A DNA stretch of 64,000 nucleotides. Origin: Sipunculus nudus (taxonomy: Eukaryota > Annelida > Sipuncula > Golfingiida > Sipunculidae). The stretch covers positions 31,915,339 through 31,979,338 of the forward strand of contig CM049316.1 of the NCBI GenBank assembly GCA_026874595.1. Reading direction: 5' to 3'. A model generated the notes under the pieces. That model was not told where the DNA came from, made no database searches, and was given only the letters and a program-made list of their open reading frames with translations. The stretch's first letter is position 1. Each line of letters starts with the position of its first letter. This document shows positions 24,785-37,010 of this stretch, one piece after another. The position numbers and the translations under genes are program-made.

Positions 24785-24841
24785 GACAACCAGAAGCTAG
24801 AGACAACACCTATGAAATGGCTAACCTACTCGTGCTTGAAG
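24785..24841 (+). other. Possible isolated exon, phase 1-1
   Basis: A 57-base stretch between TTAG and GTATTAG translates, in a frame entering and leaving at phase 1, as QPEARDNTYEMANLLVLE with no stop. The NTYEMANLL part looks like a receptor-tail tyrosine motif. The polypyrimidine tract before it is poor and no neighbouring exon was found, so chance is quite possible. The rest of 24020-25900 shows nothing else I can name. Confidence 0.2.
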
Positions 24842-25919
24842 GTATTAGTGACATTTGTTCTTTGATTAACATGTGTGTAACAAAGAGTCCTAGATCTTTG
24901 GAAAGACGGTATCAGAGTACCTTCTCAAAATATAGGCAATTATTTATGTTTATTTGCTAAATATTCTTTCGATTTCTTTATTCTTGATTTTTTTCAAATT
25001 TGGTTGAATTTTTTATTATCCTATGTTTGCATAAAGTGTGGCATGGCATGGATGAAGAGTATGAGCCAACAGAAATATAATTAACAATATAATTCACAAC
25101 TGGCGACTATTTGACCCTGAAATGGGGGTTATCAGATGTCTTTACAATCAGGTAATCCTTAAGTCTGTGACTGGTCCTTAAATATCTCTTGCTGTGTTAC
25201 CCTCTTATCTGGCACGCATACATTACGGAATCAAGCCATTTACGTGTCGTTTTTGAGCTATCGATGCTCACTTGCACCTTTCTCTATTGTGTTTATTCAA
25301 ATAAATGTAATTTTGATCCTGGGAAAAGGTTCAAATCTTCTAATCAAGAAATGTTTAATATTTATGTTATACTTATGATTGTATTATGTTTGCATTATCT
25401 TAAAAGTCTTTGTACACTGTAAGCTCGGTATATAGCGCAAAAGATAAGATGGGAATATGTATGTCTTATAATCTTGAATCTTATTTTGAAACCTGAGATG
25501 AGCGGAAAACTGAGTTGATTTTTTGAAAATATGGGAACGTCTGACATTTAATATTATGGAATAAGGCAGTTCAAGTTAACGTATATGCTGTGTGAGGGGC
25601 ACTTAATCACCTGATTGTCCAATAAGCCTTAACACAGGTCTGCGTTTTTACAACTTTACCCTTTTCAGTTTCAGTTATCTATATTTTTCCAGAGGAAATC
25701 CAACCTTGATCGTAAAAGGTCAATCAATATTTGCAGAAATATATGTATTTTCTAACGCTGTTAGTTATTTTATCTGTATATTTAAGTTTCTTAGCAAAAC
25801 GGACGTATTATCCTAAGTTAACAATAGTTTAGTGTGTAAGTAAACAGTTCACGTGTGCTTGTTTACAATAGCAAGGCTGCGTTAGATGACGTCTGAACTT
25901 AAAAATGCTCGCCGAATAC

Positions 25920-26115
25920 TCAAAATATTTGCTTAGCGCTTACGACTGGTAAACCCGAAATGTTTGTCGGAAATTCCGTCACTTTTAAGCTACATCAAAG
26001 CCAATTTGTTCATGTTAAAATGGCAGCGATCATATGTTGATGGAATTCCCGCTGATAATACATTACATTGACATTAAATATACACTCCGTAATGAAGGGT
26101 CAATGGATCAGATGC
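25920..26115. repeat. Copy of the conserved flank module
   Basis: Contains ACTGGTAAACCCGAAATG and TGTCGGAAATTCC, then a downstream TAATGAAGGGTCAATGG, in the same order as the copies near 13.3, 19.9, 23.9, 29.0 and 60.7 kb. 26116-27080 holds nothing recognisable apart from a 12-base G-run at 26401. Confidence 0.65.
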
Positions 26116-27079
26116 ATGTGGTTTCCTTATAAAGTTATCATTAAGCCAACGCCATTTTGATAGTGTTAGTACCCTCCCCTCTCTTATCAATTGATAACTT
26201 TTAAGTCCCAGAATTGTTCAAAGTAGCTATGCATTCTGAACAAGTGTTTCTTAGAAACTTTTTGAGAGAAAAACCTAATATATAAACCTAATGAGTGTAA
26301 AATGTTTCCCTGAATCCTTGTGAATGACTAATAATTCTTTACGCGGCCTTGAAGGGGACATATGTTCCTCAGAGTAGGGGCGGATGAATTATCTAAAATA
26401 GGGGGGGGGGGGCAAGAGACAGAAGACCTCATAAATAACTCTTGCTAACGGAGTTGGAGGGGACAAATGGGTGCGACAAGCAAATTCGAATTGTTTCATT
26501 AATAAATAAATATTTCGTTGATAAGTCGGTCGTAAAGAGGAAAGAGGAATGTGAAGTAAGTAATTTTCACATATGCTGGAGAAGAACTGATCCTGACACA
26601 TGACAAAATATATTTGTTTATTGCAGAAGGATATTCACATACTTTTATTTATTATCATAGGTACATGTATGTGTTTGTGCAAATATGAAATTCGATATTA
26701 AAATCAAGAAAAAAATCGATTTATGCCGAGAACCAGCCCAAATCTGAAATAATTTTACCCTATGTTAAAATTTAAAATTAAGAAACATTTCCCCATCATA
26801 AATTGCATTTTAGAGAAAGCGACAGAAGTGTAAATTATTGCACGTAATTTTGACACTAACTGATTTCTGTAGAAAGCATGAATCGGTAAGTCTGATTTTT
26901 TTTAATTATCACAAGCGAAATTAAAAAAAAATATCATCTCGAGGAAAATATGATCTCATACTTGTAACAAATAGAAAAATGCAATAAGAAATTAAAGTTT
27001 AACATGACCAAATGTTTCATACCATGCAGAGAACCTTTGTTACATAATTTTCACATTTTGGATATTAAGTGTCTGCATG

Positions 27080-28110
27080 TCAATTAAACTTTTTCATAAA
27101 TGTTACACACAGGAGGGCGGAGTAGTTCAACTTTATCAAACTCCTCGCTACGTCCCTGGCATGTTGAATCAATATCGCTCAACATTTTTCACTTTTGATC
27201 GTTTCTGACTTTGTTACTTGCTTGCATGTACGGTCACTTATTTTAATTCGGAAAATATTGGACATATCAATTAGACTTGCTTGCAATGTAATATTGTCAG
27301 TCATATTTTAAAATTTTAGAAACACCAGAAAATGTATTTACGACTGCATATTACGAAGAATATTTATAAACCTGTGCCTTCTGGTTTTGCACACTGCTAC
27401 AAACCCCGGTCGTACTGCAAGCGTGCGTCTTGAGCCACTGTTATTTTATCTCTTAAATCTTCATATCAACCTTTTTTTTAGAAAAAAAAATATCTTTTGG
27501 TGGAAGGTTCCGCCCCAAATTTTTAACGCTTATTTAACTACGTATAGGTATATCTGCAGAATGTAAATTTCCATTCCAGTATCGGACTACGTGACAGGAC
27601 AGTATCATCTTCCTCTCATTTTATAACCTGGCGTCAACCAAGCACGGTGACTTCTACACCTGCGGGCCCTTTAAACCCAATTGCTGGTTCATACCAACAA
27701 AGAACCCCGAAAAGGCGCACTCGTCTGTGAGTAAAACATGGCCGTTTGGCACGGCCTTCCCATTAAACCCTTCCTGGGTTGGGGCCCACCGTGAAAAATC
27801 CCACCGCCTCGGCTGAGATTCGAACTCACGATCTCCCGGATTTATGTCTTGTGCTCCACCCTTGAGCCACAGAAGCCGGTCTTAATAATTCTTGATTTTT
27901 CCCAGAAACCTAACAGTCATTGTTAAATCCCATTGTAATCACAATCGAAATGTATTTTCTCCTTTATGTAAAACCCTGCCGTCAAATTATACAGACAGAT
28001 TACTTGCCAAGCATTTGAATGTAAAACACCTTCTCAATACGTGTAGGTCAAGTGCCAGTGACACATCAAAATTTAATTATCAACAGGCATGGTGGTATAA
28101 ATTTACTAAT
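27080..28110. repeat. Duplicated flank block (partner 29570-30165), interrupted by a SINE
   Basis: Matched landmarks with 29570-30165 include the AGGAGGG/CAAACTCC stretch, GGCATGTTGAATCAATAT against GGCATATTGCATTAATAT, CTGTGCCTT against CTTGTGCCTT, TTATCTCTTA, CTTGATTTTTCCCA and a GCATTTG.ATGTAAAA end. The first copy carries about 400 extra bases between TTATCTCTTA and CTTGATTTTT, which is the SINE. Confidence 0.7.
27473..27881 (-). mobile_element. tRNA-derived SINE
   Basis: Read on the minus strand, the element starts at about 27881 with GACCGGCTTCTG. It has an A-box-like TGGCTCAAGGG at 27859-27869 and a good B box GAGTTCGAATC at 27817-27827, the internal RNA polymerase III promoter arrangement of tRNA genes. 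A GC-rich body follows, then a T/A-rich end near 27473-27490. It is not a tRNA gene because no acceptor stem closes. The corresponding place in the sister block (about 29935) lacks the insert. The left (3') boundary is uncertain by tens of bases. Confidence 0.75.
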
Positions 28111-28689
28111 ATATACGTTATACGGGTCGTGTCCATCAGGACATAGCGCATGGCAATTAATATCTGCACAAATAATACCAACCGAAGCTATATAGGTGTG
28201 ACGTACGTTACTTTTGCTAAATACGAAGCAAACACTGTTATCGACATGCAATTAACAATTTATTCGCCTCATACATCCTTTCTAACAAAATGTCAGAATA
28301 AAAATGCAAACAATGATTAACATATCACACTTTATTCAGGCCCACATATTATACAGTTCAATCTATGAAGTCGATAATTTAATTATGCGTATCGATCGTT
28401 CATAGACATTATTTAGATACACAAGAGGCACAATATAAAACAAACGTTATATTCATAGAAAAAATTTACTGAAGCATGAAATAAAAATCTGTTTGATAAA
28501 AAGAAATGCAGTGTTTATTTTTGCAAAAGTTTGTTTTTTTTTACACTGTATCTCCTTCATCCTGACGATAGCATATCACTTCAATGTGCCAATTCCGATC
28601 CGCCATGTTTTCTGAATATAAAAATAAGATTTTCATTAAAAGCACTTTCGTGATACAAGCCACGTACTCCTTTATAAATTATGATCAAT

Positions 28690-28880
28690 ATTTAGAATTT
28701 TCTTTATAAACAGAATGCTTACCAGTTCTATTGAAAGTCGGAAGAAGAGACTGATGCCAAAGAAAATCAAACCAACTCCCTTTGCATACTGTACATTTTT
28801 TCTTCAATCCACACTGTCAAAAATATCTATTGAGACGCCCAAAAGGAGACATCCTGCGCCTAAACATTGACATTGTTGGT
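28690..28880 (-). pseudogene. Decayed relative of the small membrane-protein genes
   Basis: The minus strand reads CLGAGCLLLGVSIDIFDSVD, a stop, then RKNVQYAKGVGLIFFGISLF and FRLSIEL before a GTAAGC. The second part has the same spacing as the last helix of the intact gene (TRVVALLLTGIGLIIRI). The single stop sits where the other relics have a sense codon. The GTAAGC could be an old donor site. No start or first half is recognisable to the right, where the flank module (28880-29170) follows. Confidence 0.4.
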
Positions 28881-29170
28881 ATTTGGTGCCCGCTCCGTTA
28901 AGTGAATTTGTTTTCCACACAGCAACGAAATATAGATCCTTTGGGGCCATGCAAATTTTCCATTGGCTATTGATGAAGTATTACAATTTAAGCTTATTGC
29001 TTACGGATGGAAACCCCTACATGTATGTCCGAAAATCCACCGCTTATCAGCTGGATCAAGGCCACTTTGTACAAGTTAACACGACAGGGATCATAGTTTG
29101 ATTGCTTCCCGCTGATAACACAAGGACACAAAGCTCACATTCAGTAATCAAGGGTCAATGGATTATTAAA
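28881..29170. repeat. Copy of the conserved flank module
   Basis: CCATTGGCTATTGATGAAGT is shared with 3030-3050. GCTTACGGATGGAAACCCC and a following TGTCCGAAAATCCACC correspond to the module elsewhere. AGTAATCAAGGGTCAATGGAT matches its right end. 29171-29570 shows nothing further. Confidence 0.6.
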
Positions 29171-29569
29171 ATGCAAGTGTCTTACCAGCAGAAAATGTTG
29201 AAGTTTCCTGATAAAATATGGGTTGATTGATATAGCCATTATTGTCTGAATACAAGAATGGATTGCATTGTAACACAGCGTAAATCACAACTGTTATACA
29301 ATTGCTTCATTCCTTGTTCTTGTAATATTTTCTTGTCATGTTAGCAATGTAAAAATCCCATCGCTATAAAATAAAAGTGTCAACTCTCTCTGCAACACAC
29401 ATTTTAATCAAATGTAGAAATGCTATCATTGAGCGGATCTGAAGCCAATCATGGTTGATTAGTTATTTACCCTTACTTGTCCAATGGTGAAAATGGTATC
29501 TTTGTTTATGTTTCGAACAGTTAAAGGAACATTCGATTCCAGGCAATCTACACACATTTAGTTTCTAGT

Positions 29570-30029
29570 ATTTGGATGAATTTAAAATTTGTCATTCCCG
29601 TTGCATGCAAAGTCAGGCAGGGAGAAGGAGGGATGGTTTCTTTTCTCAAACTCCCAAATATTCCGCTGGCATATTGCATTAATATCCTTCAAAATTTTCC
29701 TTTTATTCAGTTCTTACTCTGTCGCCTGCTTTTTTAGTACAATCAATTATTTTTTTAATAATATTGGTCTCACTAGGCTAATTAGCAAAATTATATGAAT
29801 GTCAATCGTAAATCAAAATTTTAGTTATATTCAATCATGTATACACCACGCCGAACGTTTTATAAACTTGTGCCTTTGTGACACTGCGGCAAAATCCAGT
29901 TGTACTGCGATGGTACACCATTAGCATTTCTTATCTCTTATCTATTCCATTGCAGTATTAATCTTGATTTTTCCCAAAAAGTAAATCAACTGTCCTTTAA
30001 AATGCCAGGTTATTTACGTGCCATATATG

Positions 30030-30095
<66 letters not shown>

Positions 30096-30165
30096 CTCTT
30101 GCATCCAAATTAACATACGACATACTTGCCGAGCATTTGTATGTAAAAAAAGAGTGCCCATTCTA
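29570..30165. repeat. Duplicated flank block, second copy
   Basis: Partner of 27080-28110, without the SINE but with a (TA)n expansion at 30032-30092. Confidence 0.7.
30032..30092. repeat. (TA)n microsatellite
   Basis: About 60 bases of uninterrupted AT dinucleotides. Confidence 0.97.
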
Positions 30166-30954
30166 ATCTATATACTATTCCAATGTATATACCTAATATA
30201 AAAAATGATATACCAGCAAAATACTTATATGTGCAAATAACTGGTTATTCGTATTACACTATACTACGTACAACTAAAGATATGCAGAAAAAATATAACA
30301 TATACCCATAGACAATATTTAAATACGATAAACGATAATAAAACTCAGTACAAGAAGCAAACAAACAAATGTTAAGGGATATAAATATTATTTATACCAA
30401 CACATAACACATCACTCAAACTGCTAACTCGTCTATTAGGCGTATCATTATATTTACTAGGTACTGAAAAAAGTAAATATAATTTCAAGAAGACATATAT
30501 ACATGTGTATGTGTGTGTAGTCATGGTAATTATCATTGCAAAACTAAAGGCTAGTCCTCAATGGCTGACCAAGTGATTTCTATATTATTAGAATGAAATC
30601 ATTTATTTTTTTGTCATACATTCTATCACTTATTAGATTTGTACTACATGAACAGAGCATATGACACTTTGATAATAAACCCAACAGTGTCCTTTTTGCT
30701 GTAAACCCCGGGTGTTTGGAGTCTTTGTTTATTGTATGTTAACGGGGGTCAGGGTCAGGTGTACAGTGTCGTTAATCTTTGTTGAGTGCCGGCTTATTGT
30801 ATTATCATCTAGGCCGAGTGGCCGGGACTTGCGTATAAAATAACTCGAGTTTAACGAAACGCTTCGGTATTTAGATGTCGGTTGTCGCTTGTTTGTGTTT
30901 GTATGACAGGTTCCGTAGTAGGAATTTATTTGCGTGTCTGTATGACTTCACACG
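30166..30954. other. No recognisable feature
   Basis: AT-rich sequence, then a more mixed stretch at 30700-30950. No exon or repeat could be named. Confidence 0.4.
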
Positions 30955-32490
30955 TTCATTTCGTTTGTTGTGAGTTGGAAATTAAGGTTGCATATAAAAA
31001 AAATAATTTCCAATAGGCACATATTGCATCTGTTTGTTGGCGCGAAGAATGGTTTTGCTTGTTTCAGACTTTTCTGTTATCTAGTGGCACACAATGCATG
31101 CTCTATATCAATTACCATAAGCATTTTCTAAGTTTTGTACTTTCTGCAATTCTGAATGAGGCTTTGTGGTTATTGAATCTAGTTTTACAACTAGGCGAGC
31201 ATCTACAGTTTTATACGTATATCATTGTACCAGTGGTGGATCACTTAAATGTGCCTCTGTCGTCAAGCCATGTTATCTGATAATAAATAATAGATTAGCA
31301 TTATAATCACTTCCTCTTAACAACCTAAATACGATAAAACACTGGATATTAACATTTAATTGTATTTATTAAAATTGAAATACTAACCAAATGGATAGGA
31401 GTCTGAAGGTTAGGCTGATAATAATCAGAACCAAACAACTTCCTTTCGCGTATTGCTCATATCTCCTTAAATCCACACTGTCCGAAATTTAGATTAAGCC
31501 GCTCACACCCTATATCATCCTCCGACATCCTACGCCTATACATTTGCACCCTAAACAAATGGTGTAACTGATGGACCATATAATGCAAAATCATGCCACT
31601 TACGAGGCAAATGTTGCCCAACAGGAAGACTGGTTCGATATACAAGGATTGAACAGGGTTAGAACTATACCACAAGTTTCAAGAAGCCAACAGGTCCAAT
31701 GCATCATGGACTGTTCATATATTGTGCTTGCTCAGTTATCTTAAAATAATGATATTTTCACATCAGTGAATGAAGGTCTTTACATTTCCGTTATCCACTA
31801 CATTATATACAGCAAGACGGTAATTTATGTTTGGACGTGCGGATTTCCTGTCTGCTATTGTTGAAGTCTCACACAAGATATTCATTGTGCATGTTGGGCA
31901 CTCGCCGCTATCATTCTCAGCGAATTCAACTTGCTAAAGTAAATTCGGCAGCGGTCGCAGGTTACTGGGATCTCAACTCATAATACAAAGACATAGTCCA
32001 CTAACCAATCAAATGTTTGTGGTATATATGTTTATGCAAGTATCTTGTCTGCAAAATGTGGTTGCTTTGATAACGTTAAGTTTGATTCACTTGACCATGC
32101 TTTGTTTATCTTAGCATTGTGGCACATCTTAAAGAAAAACTTATAAAACTGATTAATTCAATGTTCTACGTCTTTGCAACTTTTCTTTTCTTTTTTTTTT
32201 TTTCATTTCAGTATAATTGCCCAGTCAGTGTAATTATTAAGACTTAATCTCTTAATCTCTAGCGCAGCCATTAAACTTGTTCCAAGTGTGTCGCAACGTT
32301 TGGAACATGTGCCACCTCTTGGCAAATTACACAAAAAATAACGGCTCCCTGGTAGATTATTAAGTTATAAGAGCTGCCACTAAGTTACTTCTATCGGTAG
32401 AAAGAATCATGCTTTATTTTACGCATTTTAGCAAACGTAAATAGTAAGGCATGGCAGAGCTAGCATTACAGGGATGCAAGTTATCGGTAT
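30955..32490. repeat. Dispersed duplicated block, copy 2 (partner 2170-3520)
   Basis: Same order of landmarks as copy 1: CATTTCGTTTGTTG, AGGCACA.ATTGCATCTGTTT, CTTTCGCGT, ATCCACACTGTC, CACATCAG.GAATGAAGG, and an end near GCAAGTTATC. The second copy is about 180 bp longer. Confidence 0.7.
31440..31700 (-). pseudogene. Decayed relative of the small membrane-protein genes
   Basis: The minus strand contains DSVDLRRYEQYAKGSCLV and a hydrophobic tail, plus an upstream hydrophobic stretch in another frame (VFLLGNICLVSGMILHYMV). It parallels the relics at 2.7 and 28.8 kb. Stops and frame changes make it non-functional. The relation to the intact gene is by pattern only. Confidence 0.35.
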
Positions 32491-33450
32491 ATATGTTACA
32501 GAATTCTCTCTCTAACCGTATTTCGTAATACTCGAAACATTTGATGACGAATATAATTATTTGTACTGACCTGAAAGTCATTCTTTTATAATAAACGTGG
32601 CTTGGTAGGTTATTTCTTTCCTTATATCCTTAAAATACTTTAAATACGTTTTGTTATTGTCTAATAAAACATGACAAGCCGGATAAGTGCATTATTACCT
32701 TTGATTAAAGGGACATAATCAGGAGCAATATCATGCATATTCTTTCACACTATCAATCCAGTTTTGCCTTATATCAAAGTTTCCGAGCAAAACCATTCCA
32801 GCAAACAGTCTAATTACCTCTTATACGACAGCACACGGCCCGACGCACTGTGTTCATAATGATACCTACGTTCGCGCCTGGTTCACTGTTTTTAATACTA
32901 GTTTACAGGAGTTAGTTTTTGGCAGGTACTGATTTATTGTAAAGGAAAGAAGCTATTTGTTGTGTTAACTGATCATGCTTAATAGGTGATTGGGCACCTT
33001 TAAAGTTTGAGACTCGGCTTTGGTGATCTGTGATATTAGGTTTTTTTCTTGCTAATGTACTTGCTGTCAATGAAACATTCAGGGAGTGTTTTCTGAAGAA
33101 TTGTGTAGACGGGACGGTGTTGAAGCATGGAAGATATTTGAAAATGTGAATGTTGATTTTTGACAGTTTGTATAGTGTGTTGTTTGTTGTGAACAATATT
33201 TGTTGTCATACAATGGAAGTGCCCTTGGAAAAAGGCTTCCATTACCAAGCGAAGGACAGGGTTGCCTTTGTTTAAAGTTGAGATTATGGGGTTGGCGCAC
33301 TCATTATATCGGCACTCAGGCACACAACAAAATACAAGTAAGTGGCTAATCAAAAAGAGTGTATATAAAAAGAACCACCTACCAGATTGGTCTAAGGCCT
33401 CATTAAACACATGTACATTCACTGCTCTCATACCCTAAACACTACTAAAA
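32491..33450 (-). other. Region open in overlapping minus-strand frames
   Basis: At 32912-33431 three overlapping minus-strand frames of 73, 94 and 131 codons lie over one another. The 94-codon frame ends with DQLTQQIASFLYNKSVP, vaguely like the stretch after the zinc finger of some hAT-type proteins, but this is not enough to assign it. A frameshifted remnant of a coding sequence is the likeliest explanation. 32491-32910 shows nothing. Confidence 0.2.
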
Positions 33451-34557
33451 GAATGAGTCCGGCTAAACAATCGCTAGATCTCCTGCAGCTTGCAATACTG
33501 TACCCCGGTTGTATCAGTTGTGATCCTATTCATATTTTACGAGGGAAAAAACCCACCCTGATTGTAATGAGCTTATTCTGATATGACAAACAAATTGGCA
33601 ATAGTGATTACAGTTTATTATATCTCTAAATAGCTACACCACTACTCGTTACATGGTCATTAAAAGTTAAACCTCAAACGCTACCCGCTATTTCCTTCCC
33701 CGAGACCGATCATCTGTAGACTATTAGTTTGATAAACGCTATAAGTAAACACATATTAAATAGTAAACATCATTGTCATAATAAAACAAAAAGCCTGTGC
33801 CAACATTGTGTTCAAACAACCCGTGTCTTACTGCGCAGGCACTACTACCCACACACGTGTATTTCCTTTGTATTTCGGACGGGGAGGTATTGATCATGCG
33901 CCCTTAAGAGGGCTAAATATATAGGTATAGCTCTCAACCGCGTACCTTTTTTACAGGTAACTCTAGACTTTAAGTGGCTCTAAACAAGGACAGTGTTTCT
34001 GCGCTATGAATATGACCCTTGATACCACAGTTTGTACCCGAAAACTATAAACATAGCTTCAGAATTTCAAAGGTGAAGAGAACTTAAGTTAAGGTACATT
34101 TATATTCTGGACTCTTAAATCAATAAAAAAATGATAAGTCAACATACTGCTTATATAAATATATAAGCATATATATAAGCGTCAAAGCAAACATTTGATT
34201 TATCGAATGTTCCTATACTATTACAACATGTATTCATACCTGGTCTTCTCAATCGGCATATAAATGTGAGTATACTTCAAGATGTGTGTGTATATGTGTC
34301 AAATCAGAAACAAGCGCCAAGGATGAAATTTAGAAGAGCAAATCATCATTAATTATTAATTACCTGGGCCAAGTGGGGCAGTAATTCAACCGTGTTTGTC
34401 AGTCTGTTAGCAGGGTAGCGCCAAAACCACTGATTTCGCTCAATCTTTGTTGAGGAGTGGGACACGGCCCAGAGGAGATGTATATCTTGTATGGAATACT
34501 AAACCCTGTACAAATAACCTCGTCCTCGTATGTTTTGGAATCTATCGACCACCTTTT
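33451..34557. other. No recognisable feature
   Basis: No coding, RNA or repeat signal that I can support. Confidence 0.4.
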
Positions 34558-35735
34558 GTTTATAGCTCAGCTGACTCAAAGTCAGCTGAGCTATAGGGAT
34601 CACCCTTTGCCCGTCTGTCCGTCCGATCGTTAACCAAGCCGAAATCGTAACCGGTGGACCTGGAATCTTCTAACCAGACACAATGAGAGGTCCATGAAGA
34701 ATCTGCTTGGAAGCCTGAAATTAATTCTCTTTTACTCATATTCTTTGAGCTATAAGGCTCCGAAGTACCCCATAGAATAATGGAAAAGTTGAAACAAACG
34801 CTCAAGTATCTGAACACCTAATGCATTGATCATACTGTTTATTTGCATGGATAATGGTCATGGAATGTTTTACCAGTTTCTGCTGACTGGTGGCACCACC
34901 TGTATTTTTTCGATTTGTTACGTTTTTTTTTCTCAGTTTCTGAGACCTTGGAAGATGTGATCATCTGATAATAGGGCACAAATCGTAATCACTGGAACAA
35001 GAATCTTTCAACTTAACAACTTGGAAGGTCCATGAAAGGTCTCCAAGGAGACCCAAAATTAGGTCTCTGTTACCCTTTTTTTTTGGCTATGCGGCTCAAA
35101 AGTACCCCCAGAATAATGAAAAATTTGATACAAAAGCTCAAGTATCTGAACTTCTAATGTATTCTTCACCATCATTCTTTGCATGTATATAGATCATGGG
35201 GTGATCATTTTCTGCAGACGTGTGGCGCCGCCTGGATTTTTAAAAATCTTAATTTTTTTTTCTATACTTTTGAAACCTTTAAAGATGCAGTCGTCTGTGA
35301 ACAGGGCACAAATCATAATCATTGTTCCCAGAATCTTCAATCTTGACATCCAGTTTTTTTGGAAACCTGAAATTAGGTCTCTATTACCCATATTCTCCAA
35401 GAATAATTGAACATTTGATACCTTAACCAGGCACAAATCATAACCATTGAACCTAGAATCTTCTAACTTGACACCCTGAGAGTTACTCAAAAGTTCTCTT
35501 CAAAAACCTGAAATAAGGTCACTGTGACCTATATTCTCTATGTTACAGTCCGAACGGCTGGATAGATTGTCATCAATTTTGGTGTGCTGACGGGTAAAAG
35601 ATCTTAATGTGCTGAGCTTATATGCATAAACTATGATGCCACCTACATGATCTCAATAAGTCGCCTTTGCAAGGACATATTGTCAACATGTCAGTCAGCT
35701 GAGCGTCATGACCCATGGGTCACTTGTTTTTATGT
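34558..35735. repeat. Stem-loop-headed dispersed repeat, copy 1
   Basis: The head is a perfect 16-bp inverted repeat with a 3-base loop (TATAGCTCAGCTGACT, 34561-34576, against 34580-34595), then a GTCYGTCCGTCC run. Inside, two or more units of about 400 bp repeat phrases such as GAACCTAGAATCTTC, CCTGAAATTAGGTCTCT and TGATACAAAAGCTC. The tail has CAGCTGAGCGTCATG and the palindrome TGACCCATGGGTCA (about 35710-35723), then a TTGTTTTTA end. The other copy is 54116-55905. No transposase frame is present. Confidence 0.75.
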
Positions 35736-35754
35736 AGTCCATAATAAACAAATA

Positions 35755-37010
35755 AGATTAGATAAGAAAGATAAGATAAGTTTTTATTTAAATTTGAAAT
35801 TCGGTTCGGTTTGCTTGTTAAACAGGGACACGATATAAGCTCACAGAGCTTTTGTCATCGACTACATACATGAGAGATGTAATGAAAAACAACACATTAA
35901 AAAGTTATTGTCAAGATACAAGATAACAAGTATGATGTTTACACATTTCACTGAAATCTTAGTCCATCATTCGTGTATAATGAATATGAAGATACTGATT
36001 TTAAAAAAGATATTACAATCATAGATTGAAACAGATAAAAAATTTTCTGTGTTTTTATGCTGTAGTGAAATTTTTTAACCATATTTTAAATTATAATGCC
36101 TGTTTGTTTTACAGATTAATTCGTTTAAATACACTAGGCCTAGTCCATGAAGTATTTAAAACACTGTAATGAACACTCTTGTTTTGTTGGCTGTTTCCAG
36201 CGAAAATGAATTTGATTTTTACAAAATTTTGTACTTTTGTAGTTTTAAAGACATACCGTAGACCTCGTTGGACCTCGTTCTTGTATTTTTCTTCTATTTT
36301 CTGACAGGAGAAGTGCCAGAATGCAACAATACCTCATATGACTTAGTAAATAACATTTCAGTAGTGTAAGACAGCAGTCTGGTTCTATGTTGTTTCTTAC
36401 CTTTTTAAGAGCATATAGTACTTTTGCACATTCTTTTGGTAATGTTGGATATACGTCCTGTGAAACTTAAATTTCTGTCAATTTGTACGCCAACGATTTA
36501 CTGATTGTAATTACTGGTTCTATGAAAAATTTATCTGAACATGTGTTTTTCTGTTCTGGGTATTTGCCAAAGTAAACAAGTTGATTTTTTTCTGGATTTG
36601 CCTGCATATTGTTTTGAATAAACCATTGAATAGCAAATTTTGTTTCATTAGTGAGAGTTTTTGCATGTTCGTCCTCATTGTTTGCAATTACACAAAGTTT
36701 TTTGTCATCAGCATAGTTACCTTTTTTACCTCTGCTAAAGACATATATTAAATCATTTGAGAAAGTTTAAACATGTCGGGCCAACAATCGAGCCCTGTGA
36801 AGTACCTTGGACCATATTGCTCCACTTGCAACGATTACCCCCAACATTTCCTCTCTTTTTCTCATTTCTTTTATAATTGGTGATGAGCAGAAGGGCTTTA
36901 TCTGACATGCCATAGTCTTTAAGTTTTGTCACCAATAAGTCAAATGGAAAACAATCAAAAGCTTTGCTCAGGTCCATTTGAACTGCTCCTACGCTCTGGT
37001 TTTATCAGTT
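35755..37010 (-). mobile_element. LINE reverse transcriptase relic, 5'-truncated
   Basis: Reading leftwards on the minus strand from about 36977, the frame gives DLSKAFDCFPFDLLVTKL, the motif A region of non-LTR retrotransposon reverse transcriptase. Then come QGTSQGSIVGPTCLNF (motif B) and, after a frameshift, YADD (motif C) followed by AIQWFIQNNMQANPEKNQL. This order is that of Jockey/CR1-type LINEs. Further stops and shifts occur to about 36300. The left end, near 35757-35785, is a repeated TTATC/GATAA run, which fits a 3' microsatellite tail. The endonuclease part and the start of the reverse transcriptase are missing, so the copy is dead. The clade assignment is tentative. Confidence 0.8.

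Noticed and set aside
29900-30166. 88-codon frame with a long Ile/Tyr run
   Set aside because: The run is translated (TA)n. The same artefact applies to frames at 37687, 51084 (its end), 57155, 57851, 57879, 61690 and 61931.
35183-35490. Overlapping frames on both strands
   Set aside because: They lie in the stem-loop-headed repeat and are broken in the second copy at 54-56 kb.
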